64,000 bases of DNA from Alistipes ihumii AP11 (GCF_025144665.1 NZ_CP102294.1:248001-312000), one strand, 5' to 3'. Shown: positions 36,788 to 46,346, counted from the first letter of the stretch. Numbers and translations: made by a program. The notes: generated by a model from the sequence alone, not told the origin.

Positions 36788-37555
36788 TTATTTTTTTCGG
36801 TTTTTCTTGATGAATTCTTTGGCCAGATTCAGATAGTTGACGCTGCCCGACGAGGATGCGTCGTACAATAGCGCCGGTTTCCCGAAGCTGGGTGCTTCGG
36901 AGAGTCTCGTGTTGCGCTGGATGATCGTTTGGAACGCCAGATCGCCGAAGTGTTCGCGCACCTCGCCGGCTACCTGGTTGGCCAGTCTCAAACGGGCGTC
37001 GTACATGGTCAGCAGAAAGCCTTCGATCTGCAGCTGGGGATTCAGCTTCGATTGGGTCATGCGGATCGTGTTGAGCAGCTTGCCGAGACCTTCCAGCGCG
37101 AAATACTCGCACTGGACAGGGATCAGTACGCTGTCGGCCGCGACCAGCGCGTTGAGCGTAACGAGTCCGAGCGAAGGGGAGCAGTCGATCAGAATGAAGT
37201 CGTAACGCTGGCGCAGAGGGGCGAGCAGGTTTCGCATCCGCTTTTGTCCGTCCTCGATTTCGAGCAGTTCGGTTTCGGCTCCGACCAGATTGATGCTCGA
37301 CGGTAGGATGTCCAGCTTCTTTATGTCGGCGAAAGCTTGGATTACGTCCTCGGGCTGCGCTTCGCCCGTGATGCAGTCGTATATGCTCCGGCCGTTGATG
37401 TCCAGTCCGAGGCCCGACGTGGCGTTGGCTTGCGGATCGGCATCGACAAGCAGAATCTTTTTGCCGAGTACGGCCATGCTTGCCGCCAGGTTGATGGCTG
37501 TCGTCGTTTTCCCGACGCCTCCTTTCTGATTGGCCAGTGCAACGATTTTTCCCAT
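36788..37555 (-). CDS. parA: Chromosome partitioning ATPase ParA
   Basis: A 255-residue Walker-type ATPase of the ParA/Soj family. The deviant Walker A motif ANQKGGVGKTTTAINLA (residues 8-24) with its signature lysine is followed by VDADPQANATSGLG (switch I) and FILIDCSPSLGLVT (Walker B). No N-terminal DNA-binding extension, so it is the chromosomal Soj type. It interacts with ParB to segregate origins. First gene of a five-gene operon parA-parB-DUF5683-mltD-mnmE, divergent from argF across 287 bases. Confidence 0.96.
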   Translation of the reverse strand: MGKIVALANQKGGVGKTTTAINLAASMAVLGKKILLVDADPQANATSGLGLDINGRSIYDCITGEAQPEDVIQAFADIKKLDILPSSINLVGAETELLEIEDGQKRMRNLLAPLRQRYDFILIDCSPSLGLVTLNALVAADSVLIPVQCEYFALEGLGKLLNTIRMTQSKLNPQLQIEGFLLTMYDARLRLANQVAGEVREHFGDLAFQTIIQRNTRLSEAPSFGKPALLYDASSSGSVNYLNLAKEFIKKNRKK

Positions 37556-37750
37556 AGCGAGGTTGTGCTTTAACGGTCTTGATCTTCAGTGCGTATCGTT
37601 TCGAAAGACCCGAGATGCGGACGTTTCCGGCAACCGGGAAATCCGGTGCAAGATAGGTAAAATTTCGCAATTTCTCAGGCCGGGTTTCGCCGCTTTCCCC
37701 GAATCGGTACGATATGTGCCCGCGCGCAATGATTTATGGATTAAAGTTTT

Positions 37751-37758
37751 TATCTTTG
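37751..37758 (+). promoter_or_regulatory. -7 promoter element of the ornithine carbamoyltransferase gene
   Basis: TATCTTTG, an exact TAnnTTTG match, 84 bases before the ATG at 37843. The long untranslated leader contains no hairpin that I could call regulatory. Confidence 0.5.
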
Positions 37759-37842
37759 AACCCGGAACGGGCTTTTCTGCGACTGACGAAAGCGGAAACC
37801 GGTTCGCCACAGTAAAAAGAAGAAATGTAAAAAATCATAGGA

Positions 37843-38847
37843 ATGGTTGATCTGAGCAAGAGAAGTTTGCTGACCCTGCTCGATTTCTCCGCCGAAGAGA
37901 TCGGGTATTTGCTGGAGCTGGCCGTTCGGCTGAAGAACGACAAGTATACCGGTCGGGAAAGAAAGACGCTGCAGGGCAAGAACATCGTGCTGCTGTTCGA
38001 GAAGGATTCGACCCGTACGCGATGCTCTTTCGAAGTGGCCGCTTACGATCAGGGCGCGCGAGTGACCTATCTGGGACCGACCGGCTCTCAGGTAGGCAAG
38101 AAGGAGTCCATCAAAGATACGGCCCGGGTGTTGGGACGCATGTACGACGGGATCGAATACAGAGGGTTCGCCCAGCGTATCGTGCATACGCTGGCGGAAT
38201 ACTCGGGCGTGCCCGTATGGAACGGCCTGACCAACGAATTTCATCCGACGCAGGCTCTGGCGGATATGATGACGATGCGCGAGCATACGCAGAAGCCGCT
38301 CTCGGAATGGAAAATCTGTTTTTTGGGCGACGCGCACAACAATGTGGCCAATTCGCTGATGGTGGCCTCGGCCAAGATGGGGATGGACTTCCGGGCGGTC
38401 TCGCCCGTCGAGTGCGCTCCCGATGCTTCGCTGGTAAGGCAGTGCCGGACGCTGGCCGGGCAGAGCGGAGGGAAGATCGCCGTGACGGACGATCTGGTCG
38501 CCGGCGTCGACGGATGCGATTTCGTCTATACCGACGTATGGGTTTCGATGGGGGAGCCCGACGAAATGTGGCAGCGTCGGATCGATTTGCTTCGGCCGTA
38601 TCAGGTCAACGGGGCCGTGATGGAGGCCACGCATAATCCCGGAGCCAAATTCATGCATTGCCTTCCGGCGTTTCACAATCTGGAAACCAAGGTCGGCAAG
38701 GACATATTCGAAAAATTCGGTCTGACCGAAATGGAAGTGACCGAGGAGGTCTTCGAGTCGGATGCCTCGATCGTTTTCGATCAGGCCGAGAACCGGATGC
38801 ACACGATCAAGGCCGTGATGGTCGCGACGCTCGGGGGCGAATACTGA
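37843..38847 (+). CDS. argF: Ornithine carbamoyltransferase
   Basis: A 334-residue enzyme forming citrulline from ornithine and carbamoyl phosphate. The carbamoyl phosphate motif STRTR is at 56-60, HPTQ at 134-137, the ornithine-binding DVWVSMGE around 227-234, and the catalytic cysteine in HCLPAFH. These motifs, especially the SMG loop, fit true ornithine carbamoyltransferase of the E. coli ArgF/ArgI type. Many Bacteroidetes instead use N-acetyl- or N-succinylornithine carbamoyltransferase, so this is noteworthy. It could be anabolic (ArgF) or catabolic (ArcB); no arginine deiminase or carbamate kinase gene is adjacent to decide. Confidence 0.92.
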   Translation: MVDLSKRSLLTLLDFSAEEIGYLLELAVRLKNDKYTGRERKTLQGKNIVLLFEKDSTRTRCSFEVAAYDQGARVTYLGPTGSQVGKKESIKDTARVLGRMYDGIEYRGFAQRIVHTLAEYSGVPVWNGLTNEFHPTQALADMMTMREHTQKPLSEWKICFLGDAHNNVANSLMVASAKMGMDFRAVSPVECAPDASLVRQCRTLAGQSGGKIAVTDDLVAGVDGCDFVYTDVWVSMGEPDEMWQRRIDLLRPYQVNGAVMEATHNPGAKFMHCLPAFHNLETKVGKDIFEKFGLTEMEVTEEVFESDASIVFDQAENRMHTIKAVMVATLGGEY

Positions 38848-38898
38848 AATCAAACAGGCACGGAATTGGCTGTTCCGTCGAATCATTCGTGAGATTAC

Positions 38899-39783
38899 AT
38901 GAGGGCTGAAAGCAAATACGGAATCTATCCGACGTGGAGCGACATGCTGGCGTTGCTGGGCGTTTTCGTCGCCGCGACGGTTTTGTGCAATATGCTGGGC
39001 GTTTTGTTGGTGCGCACGGGGAGCGTTTCGGAAGGATTCAGCGCATTTGTCTGTTACGGCGTTCAATTCGCCGTGACCATATTGTACGCGCTTTGGGTCA
39101 GGCGCCATCGGACGGCACGCGGGACCAAGCTGCTTCGTTTCGGAGTCCGACGGGTCGATCCTGCGGTCGTCTTGTGGGGACTCGTGATGACGATCGCCAC
39201 CTCGCTGGTGGTCGAGCCGCTCGTCGACTGGATGCCCAAGGGAATGCTCGAGTTGCTTAACCGGCAGATGGGACTCGGCGGCTGGATGATGCTCACGTCG
39301 ATCGTGCTGGCCCCCGTTTTGGAGGAAATTCTTTTCCGGGGTATCGTGCAGGACTCGCTGACCGAAAAGCTCGGCCCGCTGCGGGGCATTCTGATCGGGG
39401 CCTGCGTTTTCGGAATCGTGCATATCATACCGCAGCAGGTAATCAATGCTTTTTTCGTCGGAATCGTGCTCGGGTTCATTTACTATCGTTCCGGATCGCT
39501 GGTGCCGGTCATTCTGATCCATATGATCAACAATGCCATCTCGTATTTTTCATGGGTGCTGAGCGGGGAGCGGATCGTGTCGACCCGCCAGATGATCGGT
39601 AACGATACGATTTATTATATCGTGTACGCTTTGGCCTGTGCGGTTTTCGTGGTAGCCTTGATTACGATCGTGCGGACCCTGTCCCGGGACAAGGCGGGGC
39701 GTTTCGTCGGCTCGGCCGACCGAGAGGAAGCGACCGGAAGGGAGAAAGTTTCCTCGTCTGACGATAATATAAACGGACTTTAG
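38899..39783 (+). CDS. CPBP family intramembrane metalloprotease
   Basis: A 294-residue polytopic membrane protein of the CAAX-protease/bacteriocin-processing (ABI) family. The three motifs lie in order: EEILFRG (about 136-142), the second motif FGIVHIIPQQVINAF, and IHMINNAISYF. About seven helices are apparent. Relatives cleave membrane-embedded substrates or take part in bacteriocin immunity; the target here is unknown. The ATG at 38899 follows argF by 51 bases. The C-terminal tail (about 30 residues) is charged and probably cytoplasmic. Confidence 0.88.
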   Translation: MRAESKYGIYPTWSDMLALLGVFVAATVLCNMLGVLLVRTGSVSEGFSAFVCYGVQFAVTILYALWVRRHRTARGTKLLRFGVRRVDPAVVLWGLVMTIATSLVVEPLVDWMPKGMLELLNRQMGLGGWMMLTSIVLAPVLEEILFRGIVQDSLTEKLGPLRGILIGACVFGIVHIIPQQVINAFFVGIVLGFIYYRSGSLVPVILIHMINNAISYFSWVLSGERIVSTRQMIGNDTIYYIVYALACAVFVVALITIVRTLSRDKAGRFVGSADREEATGREKVSSSDDNINGL

Positions 39784-39805
39784 TCGTTGTTAACGCAGAA
39801 GATCA

Positions 39806-39813
39806 TATCTTTG
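39806..39813 (+). promoter_or_regulatory. -7 promoter element of the SurA-like / OstA operon
   Basis: TATCTTTG ends 11 bases before the ATG at 39825, so the message would have a very short leader. GTTG at 39786-39789 may act as the -33 element. Confidence 0.6.
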
Positions 39814-39824
39814 CGACGGAAAAT

Positions 39825-40712
39825 ATGAGGTCGATCCTGAAAATAGCGCTTCTTCTGATGGTGACGATACCGGTGTCGTGCAAGCGTTTTGCGAATCCTT
39901 TCGCCGGAGGCGACAAGGTGCTGGCCGAGGTAGGCGGCGAGAAGCTGTACGTCCACGATCTTTCGTTCATCTTCACTCCGGACATGGCGCCGGAGGACAG
40001 CGTGAAGATACTCGGCTCCTATGTCGATCGCTGGGTGAAGATGCAGTTGAAGATTCAGGAAGCGGAGCGCATGTTCGAGAGCAGTCAGCAGGACATCGAC
40101 CGTATGGTCGAGGAGTACCGCAATTCGCTGCTGACTCATAAAGTCGACCAATATTATGTCGACAAGCTGATCGATACGCTGTTCACGGATTCTCAGATCG
40201 GCGAGTACTACCGGAAGAATCAGGCCGACTTCGTGCTCGACAAGACGCTGCTCAAGGCGCGCGTCGTGCGGCTCCCCCGCAGCTACGGTCCGAAAAACAA
40301 GATCAAGGAGCTGATGATGGCTTCGGGCGAAGACCGTTATCAGGATCTGGTGGACCTTTGCGTCAAGAACAATTTCGAGTTGACGGAGCTCAACGGCTGG
40401 ACCGATTTTTCCACGTTGCTCTCCCTGCTTCCGACCGACAGGACGGAAAATTACGACGATTTGCTGACAACCGACCGGGTCAGCGAAATGGAGACTTCCT
40501 CCGACGTATATTACGTGCGGATTCTGGTGTTCCGGCGGCCCGGAGACCGGGCTCCTCAGGAGAGCGTGCAGGATCTGATCCGCCGGGTGATTTTCAATCA
40601 GAGAAAGGAAGAGATCGTGCGGGCGCATGAAGACAGCCTCTACCGGCACGCGATGGAGAATAAGGAAATAATAGTGAATGTAAAAACAGACGATAGCGAT
40701 GATATTCAGTAA
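39825..40712 (+). CDS. Periplasmic lipoprotein related to SurA/PrsA chaperones
   Basis: A 295-residue exported lipoprotein (MRSILKIALLLMVTIPVSC, Cys19). After the lipid anchor comes KVLAEVGGEKLYVHDL, the opening typical of SurA/PrsA-type N-terminal chaperone domains, then a helical section (KILGSYVDRWVKMQLKIQEAERMF). The parvulin (rotamase) fold is not evident, although the C-terminal part keeps the helical piece that packs against it. It is probably a non-catalytic chaperone partner for the outer-membrane pathway. Its last 14 bases overlap the start of the next gene, a catalytic SurA-like protein, which supports joint action. Confidence 0.75.
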   Translation: MRSILKIALLLMVTIPVSCKRFANPFAGGDKVLAEVGGEKLYVHDLSFIFTPDMAPEDSVKILGSYVDRWVKMQLKIQEAERMFESSQQDIDRMVEEYRNSLLTHKVDQYYVDKLIDTLFTDSQIGEYYRKNQADFVLDKTLLKARVVRLPRSYGPKNKIKELMMASGEDRYQDLVDLCVKNNFELTELNGWTDFSTLLSLLPTDRTENYDDLLTTDRVSEMETSSDVYYVRILVFRRPGDRAPQESVQDLIRRVIFNQRKEEIVRAHEDSLYRHAMENKEIIVNVKTDDSDDIQ

Positions 40713-42096
40713 ATGGGTGGCCGCGACGGCCGGTTTGTTCGCCTGCGCGGTTTCGGGCAGCAACGCTCAGGACAAGTTTACGGCGGACAAGGTGGTGGCC
40801 GTTGTCGGTCAGTCGGTGGTACTTTATTCCGAGGTGGAGCGATATGGTAAGGCTTTGGTCGAACAGAGCAAGCAGCAGGGCTACACCTCGCAGCGCGATC
40901 CGCGTTGCGAGGCACTGGAGCACCTGATTATCCAAAAGCTGCTCTACAACCAGTCTCAGATCGACTCGCTGACGGTCCCTATGGACCGTGTCGCCGAACG
41001 CGTGCAGCAGCTCGTGGACGAGCAGATTCTGGAACGGGGATCGGTCGCGGCGCTCGAGATGTACTATCATAAGCCGATATTCAATATCAGAGAAGAGTTG
41101 CGCGAGACGATCGAGGAGGGAGCCTATGCCAGCGAAATGGAGCGTACGATCAAGGATAAGGTGCACGTCACGCCCGGCGAGGTGGAAAAGTTCGTCAAAG
41201 GCATGTCCAAGGACAGCGTGCCTATCATTCCCGAGCAGTATGTGTTTGCGCAGATCGTGCGTTATCCGAGCAATGCCGACGAGGCGAAGCTTCGGGCGCA
41301 GGAGCGTTTGCTGGAACTTAGGGAGCGGATTATCAACGGCGACAAGTTCGATATGCTTGCCAGAACCTACTCCGAAGACCCGCAGTCGGCGATCCGGGGC
41401 GGGGATCTGGGGTTAATGACCAAGGAGATGCTCGTTCCCGAGTTTGCCGAGGCCATGATGAAACTCAAGCCGGGGCAGGTGTCGGGCGTTGTCGAGACCG
41501 ATTACGGGTTTCACCTGATTCAGTTGATAGAAAAGATAGGCAGTCAGTACCATGCCCGTCATATTCTGCTCAAGCCTCAGTATACCGACATGGATATGGA
41601 AGAGCCCTACAACGTGCTCGACAGCGTGCAAAGGCAGATCGTGGACGGTACGATCACGTTCGAGGAAGCCGCCATGAAATATTCGCAGGACAAGTATTCC
41701 AAGCAGAACGGGGGGCTCGCCTCGAATCTGGAACAGCTGGAGATCATGAACTACGGCGATCCGACGGAGGCTTCGGTCAAGTTTTACAAGGACTACCTGA
41801 ATCCGGACGATTTCCGGGCGCTCGAAAAGTTGGAGATAGACGGCGTGTCGAAACCTTACACCACGCAGGACTACAGGCAACGGACGCTTTGCAAGGTTGT
41901 CAAGCTCAAAGAGGTTATTCCCGCTCATCCGGCCAATATCAAGGAAGATTACGTACAGTTGGAGAAGCTCGCTCTGGCCGTCAAGCAGGAGAGAGAGTTC
42001 GTCCGGTGGCTGAAGTCGAAGGTCGACGGTATGTATATCCGGATCGACGAGGATTTCAAAGACTGCGAGTTCGAGCATTCGTTCTTATTGAAATAG
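40699..42096 (+). CDS. surA: Periplasmic peptidyl-prolyl isomerase (SurA-like)
   Basis: A 465-residue secreted chaperone-isomerase assisting outer-membrane protein folding. A signal peptide ends at SNAQ (residues 1-24). The N-terminal chaperone domain begins KVVAVVGQSVVLYSEVE. A clear parvulin domain spans about 175-275 (PEQYVFAQIVRYP to YGFHLIQLIEKI, with GGDLGLM), and a second, more divergent one starts at QYHARHILLKP (about 285). The two rotamase domains are the SurA arrangement. It overlaps the preceding lipoprotein gene by 14 bases and is 16 bases before the OstA-like gene. Confidence 0.88.
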   Translation: MIFSKWVAATAGLFACAVSGSNAQDKFTADKVVAVVGQSVVLYSEVERYGKALVEQSKQQGYTSQRDPRCEALEHLIIQKLLYNQSQIDSLTVPMDRVAERVQQLVDEQILERGSVAALEMYYHKPIFNIREELRETIEEGAYASEMERTIKDKVHVTPGEVEKFVKGMSKDSVPIIPEQYVFAQIVRYPSNADEAKLRAQERLLELRERIINGDKFDMLARTYSEDPQSAIRGGDLGLMTKEMLVPEFAEAMMKLKPGQVSGVVETDYGFHLIQLIEKIGSQYHARHILLKPQYTDMDMEEPYNVLDSVQRQIVDGTITFEEAAMKYSQDKYSKQNGGLASNLEQLEIMNYGDPTEASVKFYKDYLNPDDFRALEKLEIDGVSKPYTTQDYRQRTLCKVVKLKEVIPAHPANIKEDYVQLEKLALAVKQEREFVRWLKSKVDGMYIRIDEDFKDCEFEHSFLLK

Positions 42097-42112
42097 CCTG
42101 CCGGAAGTTCGC

Positions 42113-44476
42113 ATGATTCGCCGTCTTCTTATTCTATTGTTGGCCGCGGCGGCCGCAGGCATGCTCGTTCTTCGGGCCCAGTCTCCGGCGGCGGTCGATT
42201 TCCGCGCCGACGTGATGTCGAGCCTCAAGGTGGGCGATTCGACGGCTTTGCTGTTGGTCGGCCATGTAGTCTTTCACCACAACGGAGCCGTGATTACCTG
42301 CGACAGCGCAATTCGCTATAACGACCGGCGGATGGACTGTTACAAGAATGTCGTGGTCAACAAGGACAGCACGTTCATTTTCGGAGACAAGGCCGATTAC
42401 GACGGCCTGTCGAACGAGGCGCATATCTACTCGCCGCTGATCAAGATGATCGACAAGGACGCCACGCTGTATACCTACCACTTCTCGTTCAATACGCTGA
42501 CCAACGTGGGCCATTACTGGGGCGGGGGGACCATGTCGCAGAAGGACAATCTGATGGAGTCTTCCGACGGGTACTATTACGTCGATACGCGCGATCTGGT
42601 CGGCGTGAGGAACGTCGAGATGCGCAATCCGGACTACGTGATGGAGTCGGACTCGGTTTCATACAACATGAATACCGAGATCGCGTCGTTTCATACGCTT
42701 TCATATATCTGGAACGCGCAGAACGAGTTTCTGACGGCATACCGGGGCATTTACGACCGGCGCGACGACCGGTATACGTTTACCGATCGCTCGTATATCA
42801 TGACCGAGACCCAGCAGATGTGGGCCGATACGATCGTATATCGCCCCGGGTCTCAGGATGCCTTGATGCTCAGCAATGTGCAGATCGTCGACGAGCAGCA
42901 GCGCGCACTCGCTTTCGGCGATTACGCCCGATATTGGGGTAATGAGCGCAAGGCGCTGCTGACTCGCGATCCGGTAGTCGCGGGATACGACGAGGGCGAG
43001 CAGGCCGATACGGTTTTCATGCGGGCCGATTCGATTTTTCTCTATACGGTCAATCGTTTCGCTCCGCCGAAAGACTCGCTGACGGCCGCTGCCGATTCTT
43101 CGGCGAGCGACTCGCTGGTCCGGCATAGACCCGGGTCCGGCAGAAACGTTTCCGGTCGGGCCCGCGACAGCTTGGGCGCAGGTCCGGGTCTGCCTCAGGA
43201 GCCCTTGACCGGGCCTGCGGCAAAGCGTCAGGAGCAGAACGAGGCGGAGGTTTCGGCCGAAGTTTCTTCGGAGGCCGATTCGACCGGATCGGTCATGGCC
43301 GTCGACTCGCTTCAGTCCGCTCAGCCTGCCGACAGCGTGGGGCGCCCGTTGACGGAGAAAGAGCTCAAGAAACTGGAGACGGCCCGTCTCCGTTATGAAA
43401 AAGAGCAGGCCAAGAAACAGAAACGGGAGGAGCGCGCGGTCCGTATCAAAGAAAAAATCAAGGCACAAAGGGAAAAGGCCCGTTTGGAGGCCGAGAAAAT
43501 CCGGGAGAAGGAGGAACAGCGTCAGCGTCGCGAGTTGGCCCGGCGCTTTGCCAAGGGCAAATCGACGAGCGCCGACACGCTCGCTTTGCATGCGCTCGAT
43601 TCGGCCGCTCAGGCCCGACGGGACTCGATTGCGCTGGCTGCCGATTCGTCCCTGCGTGCCGCGGATTCTCTTTCGTCCCGGGAAGAGATCGCCTCGGATT
43701 CCGTACAGCCGCAGGCCGGCGATTCGCTGGTCCGGATTATCAGGGCGTACAACAAGGTCCGTACTTATCGTACCGACTTTCAGGCCGTGTGCGACTCGCT
43801 GGTCGCCTTTTCGGCCGACTCGACCATTCATATGTACGTCGATCCGGTGCTGTGGAGCGAGCAGAATCAGATTACTTCGCAAGTCGTCGACATATTTACC
43901 AAGAATCAGACGATCGACAAGGCCGTTTTTACGGGCGAACCGCTGATGTGCTCGGAGGTGGAGCCCGAGCGGTATTACAATCAGGTGAAGGGAAAGGTCA
44001 TGGAGGCCTATTTCCGAAAGGGCGAAATATACAAGATGGATGTGAACGGAAACGGACAGACCTACTATTTCATGGAGGACGGCGACAGTACCGACCGTTA
44101 TGTCAACGGTTTTCTCGTCGCGGAATGCGCCGACATCACATTCCATTTCATCGACAGGCAACTCGATCAGATCGTCTATAAGGGAAAGCCGTCCTATACG
44201 ATCTATCCGATGGACAAGATTCCCGAGACCCAGCCGCTCGTCATGAAGGGCTTCCGGTGGGAGGCCGTGCGGAGACCGGCCAAACAGGATGTGTTCGACC
44301 GCTCGGTGAAGCCTTCCCAGCGCGAGCGCTACGAAAGTATGCCGAAGCCGACTTATCCGATCACCGGAGCAATCGATGAGGCGCGCAAGCGTCTCTCCTC
44401 CGAAGGGTGGAACGATCGCACGGACCGCCGGATCACCCCCGAAGCCGAGGAATTCGTCCGCTCGTTGGGAAATTGA
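42113..44476 (+). CDS. OstA-like LPS transport protein with charged insertion
   Basis: A 787-residue exported protein (signal peptide 1-24, LLLAAAAAGMLVLRAQ). Residues about 30-310 form OstA/LptA-like beta-jellyroll repeats (VGHVVFHHNGAVITCDSA, GDKADYDG), and a similar C-terminal part lies at about 545-720 (TDFQAVCDSLVAFSADS, ITFHFIDRQLDQIVYKG). The family carries LPS across the periplasm or forms part of its exit. Between the parts lies a 230-residue insertion: an Ser/Ala/Asp-rich linker and a Lys/Arg/Glu-rich helix (about residues 412-480) expected to form a coiled coil. The position after two SurA-like genes fits outer-membrane biogenesis. Confidence 0.82.
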   Translation: MIRRLLILLLAAAAAGMLVLRAQSPAAVDFRADVMSSLKVGDSTALLLVGHVVFHHNGAVITCDSAIRYNDRRMDCYKNVVVNKDSTFIFGDKADYDGLSNEAHIYSPLIKMIDKDATLYTYHFSFNTLTNVGHYWGGGTMSQKDNLMESSDGYYYVDTRDLVGVRNVEMRNPDYVMESDSVSYNMNTEIASFHTLSYIWNAQNEFLTAYRGIYDRRDDRYTFTDRSYIMTETQQMWADTIVYRPGSQDALMLSNVQIVDEQQRALAFGDYARYWGNERKALLTRDPVVAGYDEGEQADTVFMRADSIFLYTVNRFAPPKDSLTAAADSSASDSLVRHRPGSGRNVSGRARDSLGAGPGLPQEPLTGPAAKRQEQNEAEVSAEVSSEADSTGSVMAVDSLQSAQPADSVGRPLTEKELKKLETARLRYEKEQAKKQKREERAVRIKEKIKAQREKARLEAEKIREKEEQRQRRELARRFAKGKSTSADTLALHALDSAAQARRDSIALAADSSLRAADSLSSREEIASDSVQPQAGDSLVRIIRAYNKVRTYRTDFQAVCDSLVAFSADSTIHMYVDPVLWSEQNQITSQVVDIFTKNQTIDKAVFTGEPLMCSEVEPERYYNQVKGKVMEAYFRKGEIYKMDVNGNGQTYYFMEDGDSTDRYVNGFLVAECADITFHFIDRQLDQIVYKGKPSYTIYPMDKIPETQPLVMKGFRWEAVRRPAKQDVFDRSVKPSQRERYESMPKPTYPITGAIDEARKRLSSEGWNDRTDRRITPEAEEFVRSLGN

Positions 44477-44487
44477 AGTCAAAAAGC

Positions 44488-44495
44488 TATCTTTG
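44488..44495 (+). promoter_or_regulatory. -7 promoter element in front of the GH78-like gene
   Basis: TATCTTTG matches TAnnTTTG and lies 52 bases before the ATG at 44548, just upstream of the hairpin at 44498-44522. Confidence 0.4.
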
Positions 44496-44497
44496 TT

Positions 44498-44525
44498 AGG
44501 CCTGTCCCTCGGGAACAGGCCTTTG
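44498..44525 (+). terminator. Hairpin after the OstA-like gene
   Basis: An 8-bp perfect stem (44498-44505 with 44515-44522) with a 9-base loop whose CCC/GGG can pair further, followed by TTTG. It probably ends the SurA/OstA transcript; since a -7 box lies directly before it, it could instead be a 5' leader stem of the next gene. Confidence 0.5.
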
Positions 44526-44547
44526 CTGTCCATAACAATTCAGAATT

Positions 44548-46182
44548 ATGAGCATGATACGACAGTCGCTTTGGGCGATGGCGCTGCTGGTCGCGACGAC
44601 GGCCGGCGCTCAACGGGCATGGTTCGCTTCCGAACGGGATACTTGGCTGCGTGAGGCTGCGGAAAGCATTCCCCCTTTGACCGAACGGATAGAGACTCCG
44701 GTCGGTCTGGTCGAAAGCGTTCGGGATACCGGGGCTTTTCAGGGGTGGCGGATGATTCCGGCGGGCGACATGGACTCCCTCTACGGGCACTCTTTCAAGG
44801 AGCGTAAGGAAGTAATCGTCGATTTCGGACGACATATGACCGGCTATTTCTCTTTCGACATAGGACGGCTGAGCGCCGATGCGGATGCCCCGCTGCGCTT
44901 CCGGCTGACGTTCGCCGAGGTTCCTGCGGAGCTGAACACGCCTTTCGATCCGTACCCCGGCGGGCTGAGCCGGGCTTGGCTGCAGGACGAGGTGGTGACC
45001 GTCATGGACGCGCCTGCGACGGTCGAACTCTCTCGCCGGGTGGCGTTCCGCTATGTGAAAATCGAGTTGTTGGCTTGGTCCTCGTTCGATTTCGCCGTGA
45101 CCGGCATGCGGTTCCGGTCCGTCACTTCGGCATCGGGCGAGCCGAAGCCGCTGGCTTCGACCGCCGACCCGACGATCGTCCGGATCAACCGCATCGGGCT
45201 GGCCACGCTCGCCGAGTGCATGCAGACCGTGTACGAAGACGGGCCCAAGCGCGACCGGCGGCTTTGGATCGGGGACCTTTACCTGGAATCGCTGGCCAAT
45301 ACGTATTCGTTCCGGAATCACGGCCTGACGCGCCGCTGCCTCTATCTGCTCGCCGCTTTGGCCGACGAGGAGGGGTTGTTGCACGCCACGGTATTCGAGT
45401 ATCCGGAGCCGCATCCCCAGACCGGGCAGCACTGCATGGATTACAGTCTGCTGTACGGCGTGACGCTTTACGAGTATCTGAATGCTACGGGCGACAGGGC
45501 GACGGCCGAGGCGTTGTGGCCGGTCGTGGTCCGGCAGGTGGAGCATGCGATGACCTATCTGCGGGACGATGTGTACGATATGGAGAAGCAGCCGGCCTGG
45601 TGGCTGGTGTTCGACTGGAAGGACGACCTGAACCGGCATGCTCCGATGCAGGGCCTGATGACTTTCGCCATAGAGCAGAGCTATGAATTGGCCAAGCTGC
45701 TGGGACGCGAGAGCGAGGTGGCCGGTTGGCCCCGGATCGTATCCCGAATGAAGGCGGCTTCCCGTCGAGTTTTCTATGACCGTCTCGAAGGCGTCGTCGT
45801 TTCGGGTCCGGACCGTCAGCGCTCGTATCTGGGACAGGTGTGGATGATTCTTTCCGGCACGTTGTCGCCTCGGGAAGGGGAGCGCGCGTTGCGTACCGTA
45901 TTGGCCGACCCGGATGCGTGCTATCCCGGATCGCCTTATGCCTATCATTATCTGATCGAGGCGATGATCCGATGCGGCATGAACGACGAAGCCCGGCGGA
46001 GACTGACGGAATACTGGGGCGGAATGGCCGCTTTGGGTGCCGATACGTTCTGGGAGGTATACGATCCGACGGACCATTTCAAGTCGCCTTACAACTTCTT
46101 CCCGGTCAACAGCTATTGCCATGCATGGAGCTGTACGCCGGTGTACTTCATCAATAAGTACGCGGATATATTTCAGAAATAG
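44548..46182 (+). CDS. Secreted GH78-like alpha-L-rhamnosidase
   Basis: A 544-residue exported glycosidase (signal peptide MSMIRQSLWAMALLVATTAGAQ cleaved after GAQ). An N-terminal beta-sandwich (about 60-200; FGRHMTGYFSFDIG) precedes an (alpha/alpha)6 barrel with EDGPKRDRRLWIGDLYLES, the spot where GH78 enzymes carry their conserved acidic residues, then WWLVFDWKDD and DTFWEVYDP. The composition suits a GH78 rhamnosidase or a close relative; the precise sugar is inferred only from fold features. It stands alone, with no SusCD pair nearby. Confidence 0.75.
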   Translation: MSMIRQSLWAMALLVATTAGAQRAWFASERDTWLREAAESIPPLTERIETPVGLVESVRDTGAFQGWRMIPAGDMDSLYGHSFKERKEVIVDFGRHMTGYFSFDIGRLSADADAPLRFRLTFAEVPAELNTPFDPYPGGLSRAWLQDEVVTVMDAPATVELSRRVAFRYVKIELLAWSSFDFAVTGMRFRSVTSASGEPKPLASTADPTIVRINRIGLATLAECMQTVYEDGPKRDRRLWIGDLYLESLANTYSFRNHGLTRRCLYLLAALADEEGLLHATVFEYPEPHPQTGQHCMDYSLLYGVTLYEYLNATGDRATAEALWPVVVRQVEHAMTYLRDDVYDMEKQPAWWLVFDWKDDLNRHAPMQGLMTFAIEQSYELAKLLGRESEVAGWPRIVSRMKAASRRVFYDRLEGVVVSGPDRQRSYLGQVWMILSGTLSPREGERALRTVLADPDACYPGSPYAYHYLIEAMIRCGMNDEARRRLTEYWGGMAALGADTFWEVYDPTDHFKSPYNFFPVNSYCHAWSCTPVYFINKYADIFQK

Positions 46183-46346
46183 GAGTTTCTGCCGATACGT
46201 GTTCCGGCGATATGCTGGTCGGTCCGTGTCTGTCCGTGACACGTGCGGCCGGTCTGTTGTCGCGTACGCTCCGGGTTTGCAGGCGTGCCGGTCGGCTTTT
46301 CCTCTTTATACGAAAACCGTCTCCGGTTCGAGAGAGAGTTTCTTGC

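Noticed and set aside
35897-37842. parS site near parAB
   Set aside because: No palindrome resembling the conserved parS 16-mer was visible in this region.
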